In this document: piece after piece, positions 12,476-22,882 of the stretch
How positions within the stretch are numbered: the stretch's first letter is position 1
How the letters are laid out: each line of letters begins with the position of its first letter
Source: Rhyacophila brunnea
Lineage: Eukaryota; Arthropoda; Insecta; Trichoptera; Rhyacophilidae
NCBI GenBank assembly: GCA_022495005.1
Contig: JAGYXB010000563.1
Span: 62,001 to 126,000 of the forward strand
Direction of reading: 5' to 3'
Length of the DNA: 64,000 nucleotides
The notes under the pieces: generated by a model
Database searches by the model: none
What the model saw: only the letters and a program-made list of their open reading frames with translations
Told to the model about the DNA's origin: nothing
Made by a program: the position numbers and the translations under genes

Positions 12476-12794
12476 TTAATTTTTTACCACAAAGTTTACA
12501 TTGAATAAAAAATGTACTACTAAAGTTATCCCGATTTTCCGAAAAATTTCTAAATGTGATAAATTACAATTAAATGGAGAATCATGGTGGCTAATTAATT
12601 GAAGTTGTTGGAAAAAATATGAAAAGTCTATAATTCTACGGCCTTCTACACGGAATTTAGGGCTTGAATCTTCAATTTCATTTTCTATAATAAATTCTTC
12701 GTGTTCGTGTTCAAATGTGGGATGACATTCTGGTTCAGGTAGTATGCTTTGAGGATTTCCATGCTCAGGCATAGTCTTCGGCAATATATCAATA
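12476..12794 (-). CDS. Exon 2, N-terminal acidic linker of the transposase-nuclease
   Basis: About 100 residues from the acceptor at 12794: IDILPKTMPEHG, then a very acidic stretch (EHEHEEFIIENEIEDSS) and FRVEGRRIIDFSYFFQQLQ. After CNLSHLEIFRK a one-base shift near 12525-12540 moves the true frame, which then reads SSTFFIQCKLCGKK. The CKLCGKK (CxxC) looks like half of a zinc-binding knuckle; in relatives this region comes just before the transposase core. The acidic character and lack of catalytic motifs suggest a linker or regulatory part. Confidence 0.6.
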
Positions 12795-13105
12795 CTATAA
12801 TACATTCAAAAATATTAGTTTAGTAGATAGTTAACAGAAAACAAAATGTATAGCTGCTATTAATTATTGTACCAGATTATAATTTTTGTCACAGACACAC
12901 TAATTTCGAATAAGACATGGCACAAACATAATATAAAAATAATATAAGTACAAATGATCATTATACTTAATTGTGTGTATTAATAAGTAATACGCAAAAC
13001 TTCCTTTTGCAAGATAAATAAATATTGTGAACCAAAATTTTCTGTGAAATGTGGTTTTTTCAACTATGTATAATTATGTCAAATTATAAAATAATAAATT
13101 CAAAC

Positions 13106-13194
13106 CTTTGTGTTTTTAATGTATTAATATTTCCATCTTTTCTCCTACGTCTTTTTTTGGAACTTCCAGCCATCGGATAGTGAGTTCGTGGCAT
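13106..13194 (-). CDS. Exon 1 of the transposase-nuclease gene (nuclear-localisation-like)
   Basis: ATG at 13194 begins a 29-codon exon starting MPRTHYPMAGSSKKRRRRKD. The SSKKRRRRK run is a plausible nuclear localisation signal. The exon ends ...CAAAG and is followed by GTTTGA (donor at 13105). The intron runs to a TTATAG acceptor at 12795. The leftover two bases AG plus the first exon-2 base T rebuild a serine codon, and the reading frame then continues into the acidic linker. The matching phase is the main support for the splice model. The 311-nt intron is AT-rich. No transcript evidence is available. Confidence 0.6.
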
Positions 13195-16000
13195 TTTTTG
13201 TAAGTACAATCGATATAAATAATTGTGATAATATTGTTAGGTACCTATGTCAAAAACCGAGGATGAAAATTTCGCATTCCCGCTGAAATAAATGACGTTC
13301 ATAGTATTGCCAGGCTAAACTTTCGAAATTAAAGTTAATTTAAAAGAAAAAAATATTTCATTGGAAAATATTATGTAAGTACAGGCATCCATTATTATGT
13401 TATTATTTGATGAAAGTATTCTTTAAAATCATCTGTATTATTATAATCTCGCAAATTCATAATTTAGTAAAAGTTAAATTTTCTGTAATATAAATATCAG
13501 TAGGTACCTAACCTAGGTAGATTCATAATTTGGCTAAGTAAAAAATATAGATATTTTTACTTCGCGATGTGTTTGAGGTGTTCTAAATTATGTAAGTATG
13601 TTTAATAACAAATGTGAAATTCGTAAAACCTCATGTGTATTATTTATTAAATAAAAATAGTAAAACTAATAGTAGATACAAATGGTGAAAAACTTCTTTC
13701 AATTATTTACTAAAATATCAATCCAATAATATTTTAGTAGATATGGCAATACTGGACGACCTGATATATTTCACTGAAATAAAATAAAATCTATCACAAT
13801 TTATAAAATACATACCTACTACAATCATAATTATTTTGAATGTAGAGGGAGATAGTTATAGAAAGGGACAGAAAACTGATTGCTATGTTGCAATATTAGG
13901 CAAAATAGATTGCAACAGTGTTAAAAATTATAATGTATGATTTAGTATGACATAACGTAGAATTGACGCAAATACAAATTTCTTCAGATTTTTTTTTGTT
14001 TTGTCCTCAAATGTCAAAATATGTTTTCCTTTTGAATAATTTGTCCGAATTTATGTTTGTATCACATATTTTTGTGCTCAATTTGTAGCATTCACTTTTA
14101 TAAACATATTTTTATACAATATTCGTGGATTGGCGTATTTTTTTGGTCATATGAAGTGAAAATAGCACCAGCTAAAGATTCCATACATCTAACGCCAAAT
14201 TTGCAGGCGGTCTGACGTCCCATCGAGTTGATCAAATATTTCGTGAAATGGTTGTTTTTAAAATGTATCTATTTAGTATTATAAATTTATATTTAACAAG
14301 ATATTTCATCATTTATTCAATGATTAATGATAACCCTTCTGATACGTAGCTTTAGATTATTTGGAATGTCTATAATTATCGCATATTTTAATAACAAAAT
14401 ATCCAGTCGATTCCGTTAGATTTAGAGCCAACAGAAACTGCAAATATTATAATTATACTGAATATATTTTACTACATTATGTTTGATAACATTAAAGCTA
14501 TCTATAATAAACGTTTTGACATAATATTTAGTGGAAAAAACGGTTATCAACACAGTCTATTAATGTCACAAAAATATGGCTTCGTTATCAATTATTACAT
14601 TTCAAGGTTCCAAAGAATATTATTTTACGTCATAAAAATACTTTATGCAGTTATCAAATGTTTAACATAAATATTTGCCGATGAATAAGCTTCATAATTA
14701 TATAAATAGTTTTTCTATAAATCTTACGTAAGATTCAGGCTTAACCTCCGAAAATACCAGAAAATAGCTGACATGGAACACCTTCCCCCTTAAGTCAAAA
14801 ATTTTTTTTTTATAAAATGTGAATTTGCATATTATTATTTCATATTATTTTATGGTCATATTTATTAGTAAAATTTAGTTTATTAAGTTTTATATAAAAT
14901 CATGAAGAGATTTTTGATTAATTCATGGTTTTAATATTTTTTATATTTATTTTAAATAACACCGATTTTTATAAAAAATATTTAATGTATATAATTTGAA
15001 ATTCTTTTTTATATTAATATAGTTGTTGCATTAAAATGAAGTATGATAAATTCTTTAGAAGGTGACAATACTCTGAGGTTCCCGTTTATGTTGTCATCTT
15101 TGGACGTATTCTATGCAACGTTGGCTCACTTGAAACTCCGTATCCAAAAGAAAAAGATAGATACCTACGTCAAATTAAAAATTAAATAAGTATGCTTAAT
15201 TAATCATAATGCTTAAACAAGTGGAAGGATGAGCTGAATCGATGTTACTGAGTTAGTAAGTTTTCCATAGAAACATAATATTATAAGGTTATCGGAAACT
15301 CTACTTCTTTTAAAAAAACTTCTTTTGGATATCCTGATAGTTTAGTGATATTATACCGGTATTGTATTTGTAGACCATTATAATTGCCGTATATACATTT
15401 GAAGGAATATATATTTATATAAGATGTTTAATGACTTGAAACAATTAGTACGTAGTTAGTATAATTTCGAAATTTTGATTCATATAAATTGGTCGGACGT
15501 TTTCAAACAATGACGATGATAATATGATAATAGCCGTAGGACGTTGTAACTCTACGCCAACTCAAAACAACAAGAGTATTTTCAATGTTGAGTACCGACC
15601 CAACTTGAACAATACCCACGTTTCAGTTTGTAGATACCTACGTCTTGTCAGTGACGTCCCGTGGGGGTATAGGTAAATAAATTATTATACAGGGGTACCA
15701 TGGACTATTCACATAATGTATTAGAATTGTTAGTCACAATGCCTGTTTTCATGCCGGCAATCATTATCAATACAACTGCGCGTCGCTTTTGCCGTAACTT
15801 GGTGCTACTGTAGAGCGATTTAGGTAGCTATAGATAGAAGATCATGCGCTGCTTAGGGGTGGCTTAGGGTGGCTTAGGAGGCACAGAATAAAGTAGTAAA
15901 TGATATTGCTAGTGGGAGTAGTTTCTGTAGAGTTTTAATGTTTCCTCACCTGCGGCACTGATTAAACGGTGTCTGAACGTCTTTTAACGTATATGTATAT
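13195..16000. other. Non-coding, no gene recognised
   Basis: AT-rich flank and possible promoter side of the transposase-nuclease gene. A 63-codon open frame at 14479-14670 has no recognisable feature. At about 15654 the word CAGTGACGTCCCGTGGGGG resembles a hAT terminus, but no matching end or 8-bp duplication was found. Confidence 0.4.
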
Positions 16001-16130
16001 CAGTGGCGAAGGGTAGAGGTAGGTTGTTAAGACCCGCCATAAATATTGCACATTAAACTTTGTTTGTCATACGTTTTTTATTTTATTGAACTAAGACTAT
16101 AATTTACATCTGATGGTGCTAGTTAGTTTT
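16001..16130 (+). repeat. Dispersed repeat B, copy 1 (possible hAT end)
   Basis: Begins CAGTGGCGAAGGGTAGAGG and shares with 18311-18440 the words GTAGAGGTA, TAAGA, CATAAATA, TTGTCA and CATTGAACTA. CAGTG at the start is typical of hAT ends, but a partner terminus was not located. Confidence 0.45.
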
Positions 16131-16284
16131 CAAAAATGATGTGTGATGCTTATGATGCTTCTAATTACAGTGTGTACAATCATTTAATTGAATCATGAAT
16201 AATCATTTAATTACATCAATAATCACATCACATCAAATTGCATCGCACAGCCATGTATTTTCAAATTTAAACATTTTTTGAGGA

Positions 16285-16420
16285 AAATAGCGCCGCAGGC
16301 GACTTTTTTACTATTCGAGCAAATTTGTGGCTTGTGTTTTTCTTACTTAACTGGTCGACCCACTACGCCGGCTCCCTTCAAGATAGAGCCCTGTCAGACC
16401 CCCCCTTGTGTGAGCGATGC
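16285..16420 (+). mobile_element. GC-tipped element, right-end fragment
   Basis: Contains the family block GCCGCAGGCGACTTTTTT, then CTGGTCGACC, GCCGGC, AGAGCCCTGTCAG and a C run, ending CGATGC. It matches the right third of the copies at 22378-22874 and 59799-60207. The left two thirds are missing. It lies directly next to a hAT transposase remnant; whether the two are related is not shown by the sequence. Confidence 0.7.
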
Positions 16421-16479
16421 CTGCTATTGTATAATGCAATGATAACTGATAAAAGTGGGTACTGTTGCCTCATTTTTAC

Positions 16480-16745
16480 ATTAAGTAATAAACCCAATAT
16501 GATTCCCAACCATAGCAGGAACTCCATCAGTCGTTATCGATACCAGTTTATGAATAGGAAATCGAGTACGATTAATATTTGACTTAAATGCATTAAGTAT
16601 GTCTTCTCTTTTGGATCGTTCCTCCATTAGTAAAACTATTAATAATTAGTTCTTCTGAAGCAAAAATTTCTTTAAAAACCAATCGAATAAAAACGCAAGG
16701 TTGTGCAATATCCGTGTAATCTACCGACTCATCAAATTGCAAGGA
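16480..16745 (-). pseudogene. hAT-family transposase remnant
   Basis: On the minus strand from about 16740 one frame reads LQFDESVDYTDIAQPCVFIR, then EIFASEELI. After a one-base shift near 16610 the frame continues KREDILNAF, then FPIHKLVSITTDGVPAMVG. This order (a conserved L-x-x-D-E-S/T-x-D, then an F-x-x-E-E-L block, then the TTDG-x-P-x-M-x-G catalytic-aspartate motif) is typical of hAT transposases related to the ZBED/GTF2IRD2-like group. N-terminal zinc finger, C-terminal dimerisation region and the last catalytic glutamate are absent. About 270 bp to the right, GGCCATCCCTG ending at 17011 looks like the element's 5' tip (CAGGGATGGCC inward). Confidence 0.7.
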
Positions 16746-17019
16746 TAGGAATTTACATTATTTATTTTATTAATGTTTTCCTGTAGAATTTCTTCCAAGT
16801 TCTCTTCACTTGTGTTCTTTATGAGTGTATTTCTTGAATGATGTTATGTAAGAGAAGAGATAAGAACTAACGGATTTTAAGAGCCGGAACATCGAGTAGT
16901 TCTGACTCGTTTGAACAAGAAATAGTACAATATTATTATTATGTCCGCGATAGACCAAAAATACCTTCGTGATCGACCGGTCGATCGCGATCGATGCACT
17001 GGCCATCCCTGCTTTACCA

Positions 17020-17500
17020 CAATACACTACATTTTGATGCGGGGTTTTGAATATGTGAGTATCCTATAAAAATGAACCAGACATTATAAACGTGAAATAG
17101 TGTGTGTTGCAACCTTCAAATACACTAATATTGAGCAATATGAGCGTCATTGAATTACCCGAGAGTAGTTGTCAGTATTAGACGCATGACGAATTATTTA
17201 AACGTGTTTTAGTTTATCCCGTATTCTTCCGCACTCAAGATCGGTTGCCTGTTTTTCCACACCCACATAATCCATGATTTGAACTTTATCGATTATGACA
17301 CAAAATACACATGACAAGTTTAGAATGACGTATTCTTGACACGTGTTTAAGGTTATCCCATATTCTTCCACACTATTTGACAATACAAATGATAATCTTG
17401 GAATGACGTGTTCTTGACAGGTGTTTGAGTTTATCCCATATTCTTCCTCAATCGAGATCGGTTGCCTGTTACTTCACACCCGTTAGGTATTTCAGTTCCC
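17020..17500 (-). repeat. Dispersed repeat C, copy 1, with internal triplication
   Basis: Minus-strand homologue of 42160-42434 and 56103-56373. Shared words include ACTGAAATACCTAACGGGTG, CAACCGATCTCGAGT, GGGATAAACTTAAACAC, GGTGTATTTGAAGGTTGCAA and TGTAGTGTATTG. In this copy the GTTTATCCCATATTCTTCC block occurs three times (near 17210, 17345 and 17425), so it has expanded internally. No coding potential. Confidence 0.75.
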
Positions 17501-18532
17501 GTTATTTCTGAGTTCCTTGGACTTATTCCTTTTTACTGTAATAATTCTTCCATTTATTCCTGTGTTCTTTTGTCATTTTTTCCACGTTGATAATTGTTGA
17601 GTGTCACTGTTTCAAAAAGACTATATTTTTATAACTTTCTGTTTAACCCAACAGAACAGTACTAAGTACATAGAAATAGATAAGATAAGTAAATAGGTAA
17701 CTATGATTTTCTCAAAGTTTTCATTGTACCTAATATCTATTCTGCTTCACCGGTCCTGCAGTATGAAAATAATATTTCTGTATACTGTACTCAGAGAAAA
17801 CTTTGAAACAAGAAACCGTAAGCCAACTTTACCACGGCTTTAATAATAATAATAATAATATATAATATCTTGTTAACTTTATACCATATCTTGTGATCCT
17901 GTTTTAGTTTTAAAACAATAATCCTGAAATCAGACTTGAGGTCACGTCTGAAATTGTTCGCATATAGTAAATACTTGGTATAAGTATATTTTAAATAATA
18001 TTACTCTCATTAATGTTACACTATATAATATATTTAAGATAGTCGTATAACAGTGGCTTAATTACAAAATATATAGGCACTAATTTAGATTTGGGTACTA
18101 TCGTTTTGGGACTTATTTTAGTTATCGATTAATTTAACAAAACGCATTTTTTTTAGTAGGTACTTAATCTACTTTTAATCAATAAACCTGGACCGGTGAG
18201 GCGGACGAAACCGGTAAAAATGTATTTAATCAATAATATAATGCAGTTACATCATAAATTGACAGTTAACACAATAACAGAAACTTATTTTAGTATGTAA
18301 TTGGTATATACGACAGTGAGGAGGTGTAGAGGTAAGTGGTAAGATCCGACATAAATAGTATACTTTGTCAGTCATACTTATTTATTTTCATTGAACTACG
18401 ACTAAAAATTGCAGATGATAATTTTTGTTGGGCAATCTGACAAAAATAGTGCACAAATTTTCGTTCAATTAAGAATAAATAATAATTAATACAGATGTTA
18501 ATTATTTTTTTTTAAATTCACTAGGGCCTGCT
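17501..18532. other. Non-coding; contains copy 2 of repeat B
   Basis: AT-rich. A short (AAT)n run lies at about 17841-17862. The segment 18311-18440 begins CAGTGAGGAGGTGTAGAGG and is the second copy of the repeat at 16001-16130. Nothing else recognised. Confidence 0.5.
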
Positions 18533-20292
18533 TACCAAACCATAATATTCTTATATTTCGATAGGTAAGAAGGAACCTAAATACGCATTGCAAGGTAAGT
18601 AAATTTTATCGTATCAGCAAAACGCAGTCAGTACCTACTCTAAATATAACTTCAGGTATTAGGCGCGCAGAAAAACCGAGGAGGTAGAGAATTTTTCGAC
18701 GATTAACATACTTATTCAATATAATTACGACAAGGTTCTGCCTGTTGCTATTTCATCAATAAAATAATTATTAGTTTGGAGACTTCTGCCATATTACGTA
18801 GGTAGGTATTCTTATATGCAGGGGCGGCAATGACATGAGGGGCGGTATTAGAATGATATGACCTCGCACAATAAAGGCATCGTGTCCTATCTAGGTGGCA
18901 TCGAAAAAAAAGTATTAATAATAATGTATTAATTTTAAATTAAATAAACTGGAAGGATTTGTACAGTAGAATACAATCGCGTTATTACAATATCTTCAAC
19001 AATAATATTCTTATATATCGATAGGTAGGAACCTAAATACGCATTGCAAGGTAAGTAAATTTTATCATATCAGCAAAACGCAGTCAGTACCTTTTCTAAA
19101 TATAACTTCAGGTATTAAGCGCGCAGAAAAACCGAGGAGGTAGAGAATTTTTTAACGATTAACATACTAATTCAATATAATTACAAGGTTCTGCCTGTTG
19201 CTATTTCATCAATAAAATAATTATTAGTTTGGAGACTTCTGCCATATTACGTAGGTAGGTACTCTTATATGCAGGGGCGGTATTAGAATGATGTAACCTC
19301 GCACAATAAGGGCATCGTGTCCTATCTAGGTGGCATCGAAAAAAAAAGTATTAATAATAATGTATTAATTTTAAATTAAATAAACTGGAAGGATTTGTAC
19401 AGTAGAATACAATCGCGTTATTACAATATCTTCAACAATAATATTCTTATATATCGATAGGTAGGAACCTAAATACGCATTGCAAGGTAAGTAAATTTTA
19501 TCGTATCAGCAAAACGCAGTCAGTACCTACTCTAAATATAACTTCAGGTATTAGGCGCGCAGAAAAACCGAGGAGGTAGAGAATTTTTCAACGATTAACA
19601 TACTAATTCAATATAATTACGACAAGGTTCTGCCTGTTGCTATTTCATCAATAAAATAATTATTAGTTTGGAGACTTCTGCCATATTACGTAGGTAGGTA
19701 CTCTTATATGCAAGGGCGGTATTAGAATGATATTACCTCGCACAATAAGGGCATCATGTCCCATCTAGGTGGCATCGAAAAAAAGTATTAATAATAATGT
19801 ATTATTTTAAATTAAATAAACTGGAGGGATTTGTACAGTAGAATACAATCGCGTTATTACAATATCTTCAACCATAATATTCTTATATATCGATAGGTAG
19901 GAACCTAAATACGCATTGCAAGGTAAGTAAATTTTATCATATCAGCAAAACGCAGTCAGTACCTTTTCTAAATATAACTTCAGGTATTAGGCGCGCAGAA
20001 AAACCGAGGAGGTAGAGAATTTTTCAATGATTAACATACTAATTCAATATAATTACAAGGTTCTGCCTGTTGCTATTTCATCAATAAAATAATTATTAGT
20101 TTGGAGACTTCTGCCATATTACGTAGGTAGGTACTCTTATATGCAGGGGTGGTATTAGAATGATATTACCTCGCACAATAAGGGCATCGTGTCCTATCTA
20201 GGTGGCATCGAAAAAAAGTATTAATAATAATGTATTAATTTTAAATTAAATAAACTGGAGGGATTTGTACAGTAGAAAAACAATATCTTCAA
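18533..20292 (+). repeat. Four-unit satellite, ~436-bp period
   Basis: CGATAGGTA anchors fall at 18559, 19019, 19455 and 19891, giving periods of 460, 436 and 436 bp. Units are very similar and differ by small indels. Each contains GCATTGCAAGGTAAGTAAAT, CAGCAAAACGCAGTCAGTAC, CGCGCAGAAAAACCGAGGAG, TTACGTAGGTAGGTA, GGGCGGTATTAGAATGAT and CTATCTAGGTGGCATCG. The first unit carries an extra short GC-rich duplication near 18830. The fourth ends at about 20292. A diverged partial unit follows at 20817-20905. No open frame runs through the unit. Confidence 0.9.
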
Positions 20293-20816
20293 TACGATTT
20301 TAATAATGCAATACAATTCGAAACTACAATATAGAAAACACAATAAAAAATGAACTCTTTGGTATATTTAAGCGAATAAAAGTGTTCGAGTATTTTTCTA
20401 TCATGCATAATTATTGTTACATACTGAAAAAGTATTCTAAAAAACTATTCGCACTGCCAATCAACCCTCTCCTTTTCAAGCATAGGATTAGAAGGAGAAT
20501 ATACCTAATATTTTATACCTATGAGGCAAATTGAGGCAAATGCTGTGGTAAGTACTTTTTGCTTGATCTAATTAGATCCACTTGGCATCAAGCAATACCG
20601 AGTTGTCGTACAACAGTCTGCACCAATTATTCATCTTGGACCTTAGGACCGGACTTACTCGTCCTCCTTTTATATCTACAATGATTTATTTTGTGTTTTT
20701 TTTATTATGAACATGACGTTAATTTATAACGCAGATAAAATTAAATAATAAATAACACAATAATTCAACGATAAACAGTTACCATTTTAATGATTTAGAT
20801 TAGAAGGAAGTCAATA

Positions 20817-20905
20817 AGTACCTTTATGTTGAAGTATTAGGCGTACAGAAAACACGAGGAGGTAGTGAAATGTTCAACTAGTAACACACACATATACTAA
20901 TTGCA
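20817..20905 (+). repeat. Diverged partial satellite unit
   Basis: GTATTAGGCGTACAGAAAAC, then GAGGAGGTAGTGAAA and ATACTAATT match the middle of the 436-bp unit in the same orientation, 0.5 kb beyond the array. Either an old array edge or a separate dispersed copy. Confidence 0.6.
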
Positions 20906-22369
20906 TGTCTCTGTATTGATGTTAGTTACTCAAATAACATTCAGTGCTCGAAATGGTCTCGTGGAAGAATTAAAAGAAAGCGTTCAGGTTTGAGAAGATA
21001 ATTAAATTGATTAAATTAAAAATATTTTTTCTCTTTAAACAAAACAAACCCATGTAAAATAATATTTATGAGATATAAAGTCATATTTTTATAAATGTTT
21101 AATATATATTTTGCTTCGAAGACTTCTTATGCGATTTCTATTTCGATTAAATAATGTCAGCCATCAGCGAACAAACTTTGATTTTTACGGGGCGTTCCTT
21201 ATACCTACACAAAAAATATTGCATGTTAACTAAGTCGGCTCTCACATCAAAACCCGCCCGCTTGCAACGTGTTGAATACGTCGATGTGACAAAAAAATCA
21301 CGAAATACACGTTGCCAAATGGAGCTCCGCAGATTGGTCGAATGCGACTTTTTAATTTGAAAACAAACACCGACTGTTGCAATCGACAAGTTGCATGCTT
21401 CTTGGACTGGGAGTCGAAGTCACCAGAATGCATACGAATACCTACGAATTGGTCATTCCTATACCGGTTCGCAAATCGCCGCATCCAAATATCTATATGT
21501 TTTGAAGTTTGCGTGCAACTGTCACTAGATAGATGTGCGCGGTCTTCATATGAAACACCAGATCGATGGCTAAACCGTTACCTACATACTATGTTCTTAA
21601 TATATTCATGGTATGTGGATATAATGTACTTATCCGATAATATAATATTGTGTGTTATTACAAATCAACCTATTTTTGGCATTTCGTGGGGTAGCCAGAA
21701 TATGCACTACTTATGGTCGGTAGATAAAGGAATAAAAGAGAATGCTTAATAAATTTTTGTCAGTCTATTTTGTAGAAATGAGATTTTGGCTACTAAAAAT
21801 GTCGTACGTCCAGTAGATTTATATTGCAAAAAAATCGAGGAAAATTATTAGGCGTTCCGGTTTATAAAATTTCTATTCGAGCGCTGTAAATAAAAAATGC
21901 AAACGTAGTAGCTTTATATATTTTTTCAACTAATGCACGCGATTGGTCTGTACCTAAATGCAAGTGAAATATGAATCTACAATACAAAAGAACGTCACAA
22001 AGCTATTTGAGGAATAATATTGACAGTGAAATTTAATTGCAAATAAACAGTTACATGAATGCCAAGAAGAATTACATTGAGAATTATTAAATTTAATAGG
22101 TAAACAATATTAATAATAAAACAAATTAATTGAGAAAATTTGTAAAATTAGATGATATAGTAACTACTTATAATAATATAAACCAATCAACTAATATTTA
22201 TAAATAACACTATTTATATCCTAGGTTTTCCTAAGTATAATTATATAAAATATCTCCTCCAGTCACTGGATATCTCAAGAGTACCTACCTAAAACAGCCA
22301 CTGCATTACCTGTTTGCATTTATATGCAGGCAGTTAGCAATATGTAGCTATTTTTTTTTCTTTTGATGC
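20906..22369. other. Non-coding; GC-richer patch at 21150-21520
   Basis: The 21150-21520 patch has more G+C than its flanks and overlapping short open frames on both strands (longest 145 codons, 21312-21749). Codon content differs between frames and no motif is recognisable. It contains TGTTGCAATCGACAAGTTGC and other TTGCA/TGCAA words, as in some DNA transposon ends. Unclassified. The rest is AT-rich. Confidence 0.35.
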
Positions 22370-22377
22370 CATATGAG

Positions 22378-22874
22378 CATGGCCCCCACATCCTGAAGCG
22401 GGCCCCCAGGCCACGATGTTTGGCGGGCCCCCCAACATATCGCAAAGGTTAAGGGCAGTGTTATGTTCTACAGTAATTTTTCCCCAAATTACATTTTGCG
22501 GAACACCAGGGTTCCATGTAAAATAAAGGGTATTCCGTGTATTTTTAGCGATTTTTGGTATTTATAAATAGGTCCGCATGAATTGTCGGCACTCATATTA
22601 TGCAGCACTGATCGCGACCCCCCTTTGTGATAGCCAAGTGACATCTGACCCTTCCCCATGTTGGATAAATAGTCAATTTTATTACTATTTTTTATTACAC
22701 TCTAAAAGTAATTATAAAACAAAATTCTACTGGTGTAATAGCTCCGCAGGCGACTTTTTTACTATTTGTGGTGTGTGTTTATCTCGCTTAACTGGTTGAC
22801 CTGCCACGCCGGGCCCCACGTAAGCCCGGGCCCCCAAGCTAGAGCCCTGTCAGTCCCCCTTTGTGGAGGTCATG
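22378..22874 (+). mobile_element. GC-tipped non-autonomous DNA transposon (hAT-like MITE), copy 2
   Basis: A 497-bp element flanked by perfect 8-bp direct repeats CATATGAG at 22370-22377 and 22875-22882. The left end is CATGGCCCCCACA; the right end read inward is CATGACCTCCACA, 11 of 13 matching. Internal blocks shared with copy 1 (opposite strand): CCCACATCCTGAAG, ATATCGCAAAGGTTAAGG, GTGTATTTTTAGCGATTT and AGAGCCCTGTCAG. It has no coding capacity. Together with copy 1, the two independent 8-bp duplications define the element boundaries firmly. Confidence 0.9.
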
Positions 22875-22882
22875 CATATGAG

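Larger units (their letters stand above)
10367..13194 (-). pseudogene. Mutator-like transposase fused to a YqaJ-type nuclease, two exons, three frameshifts
   Basis: Minus-strand gene for a protein of roughly 840 residues. Order: basic exon-1 peptide; acidic linker; CxxC segment; a DDE transposase core of the Mutator-like type seen in arthropod and cnidarian repeats; and a YqaJ/lambda-exonuclease-type PD-(D/E)XK nuclease at the C-terminus. The frame is open throughout except for three single-base shifts, near 12525-12540, 12031-12048 and 11255-11270. Conserved family words resume at once in the new frame after each shift. All three breaks sit beside short A runs. The stop is TAA at 10367-10369. 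No terminal inverted repeats or target duplication were found. Likely role: DNA transposition, with the nuclease perhaps processing ends; that role is inference. Alternatives are a recently inactivated element, or an intact one with assembly indels. Confidence 0.85.

Noticed and set aside
15654..15680. hAT element end CAGTGACGTCCCG
   Set aside because: No opposite terminus and no 8-bp duplication found.
21312..21749. 145-codon open frame as a gene
   Set aside because: Lies in a GC-richer patch with overlapping frames on both strands; residues look random and the frame runs on into AT-rich DNA.
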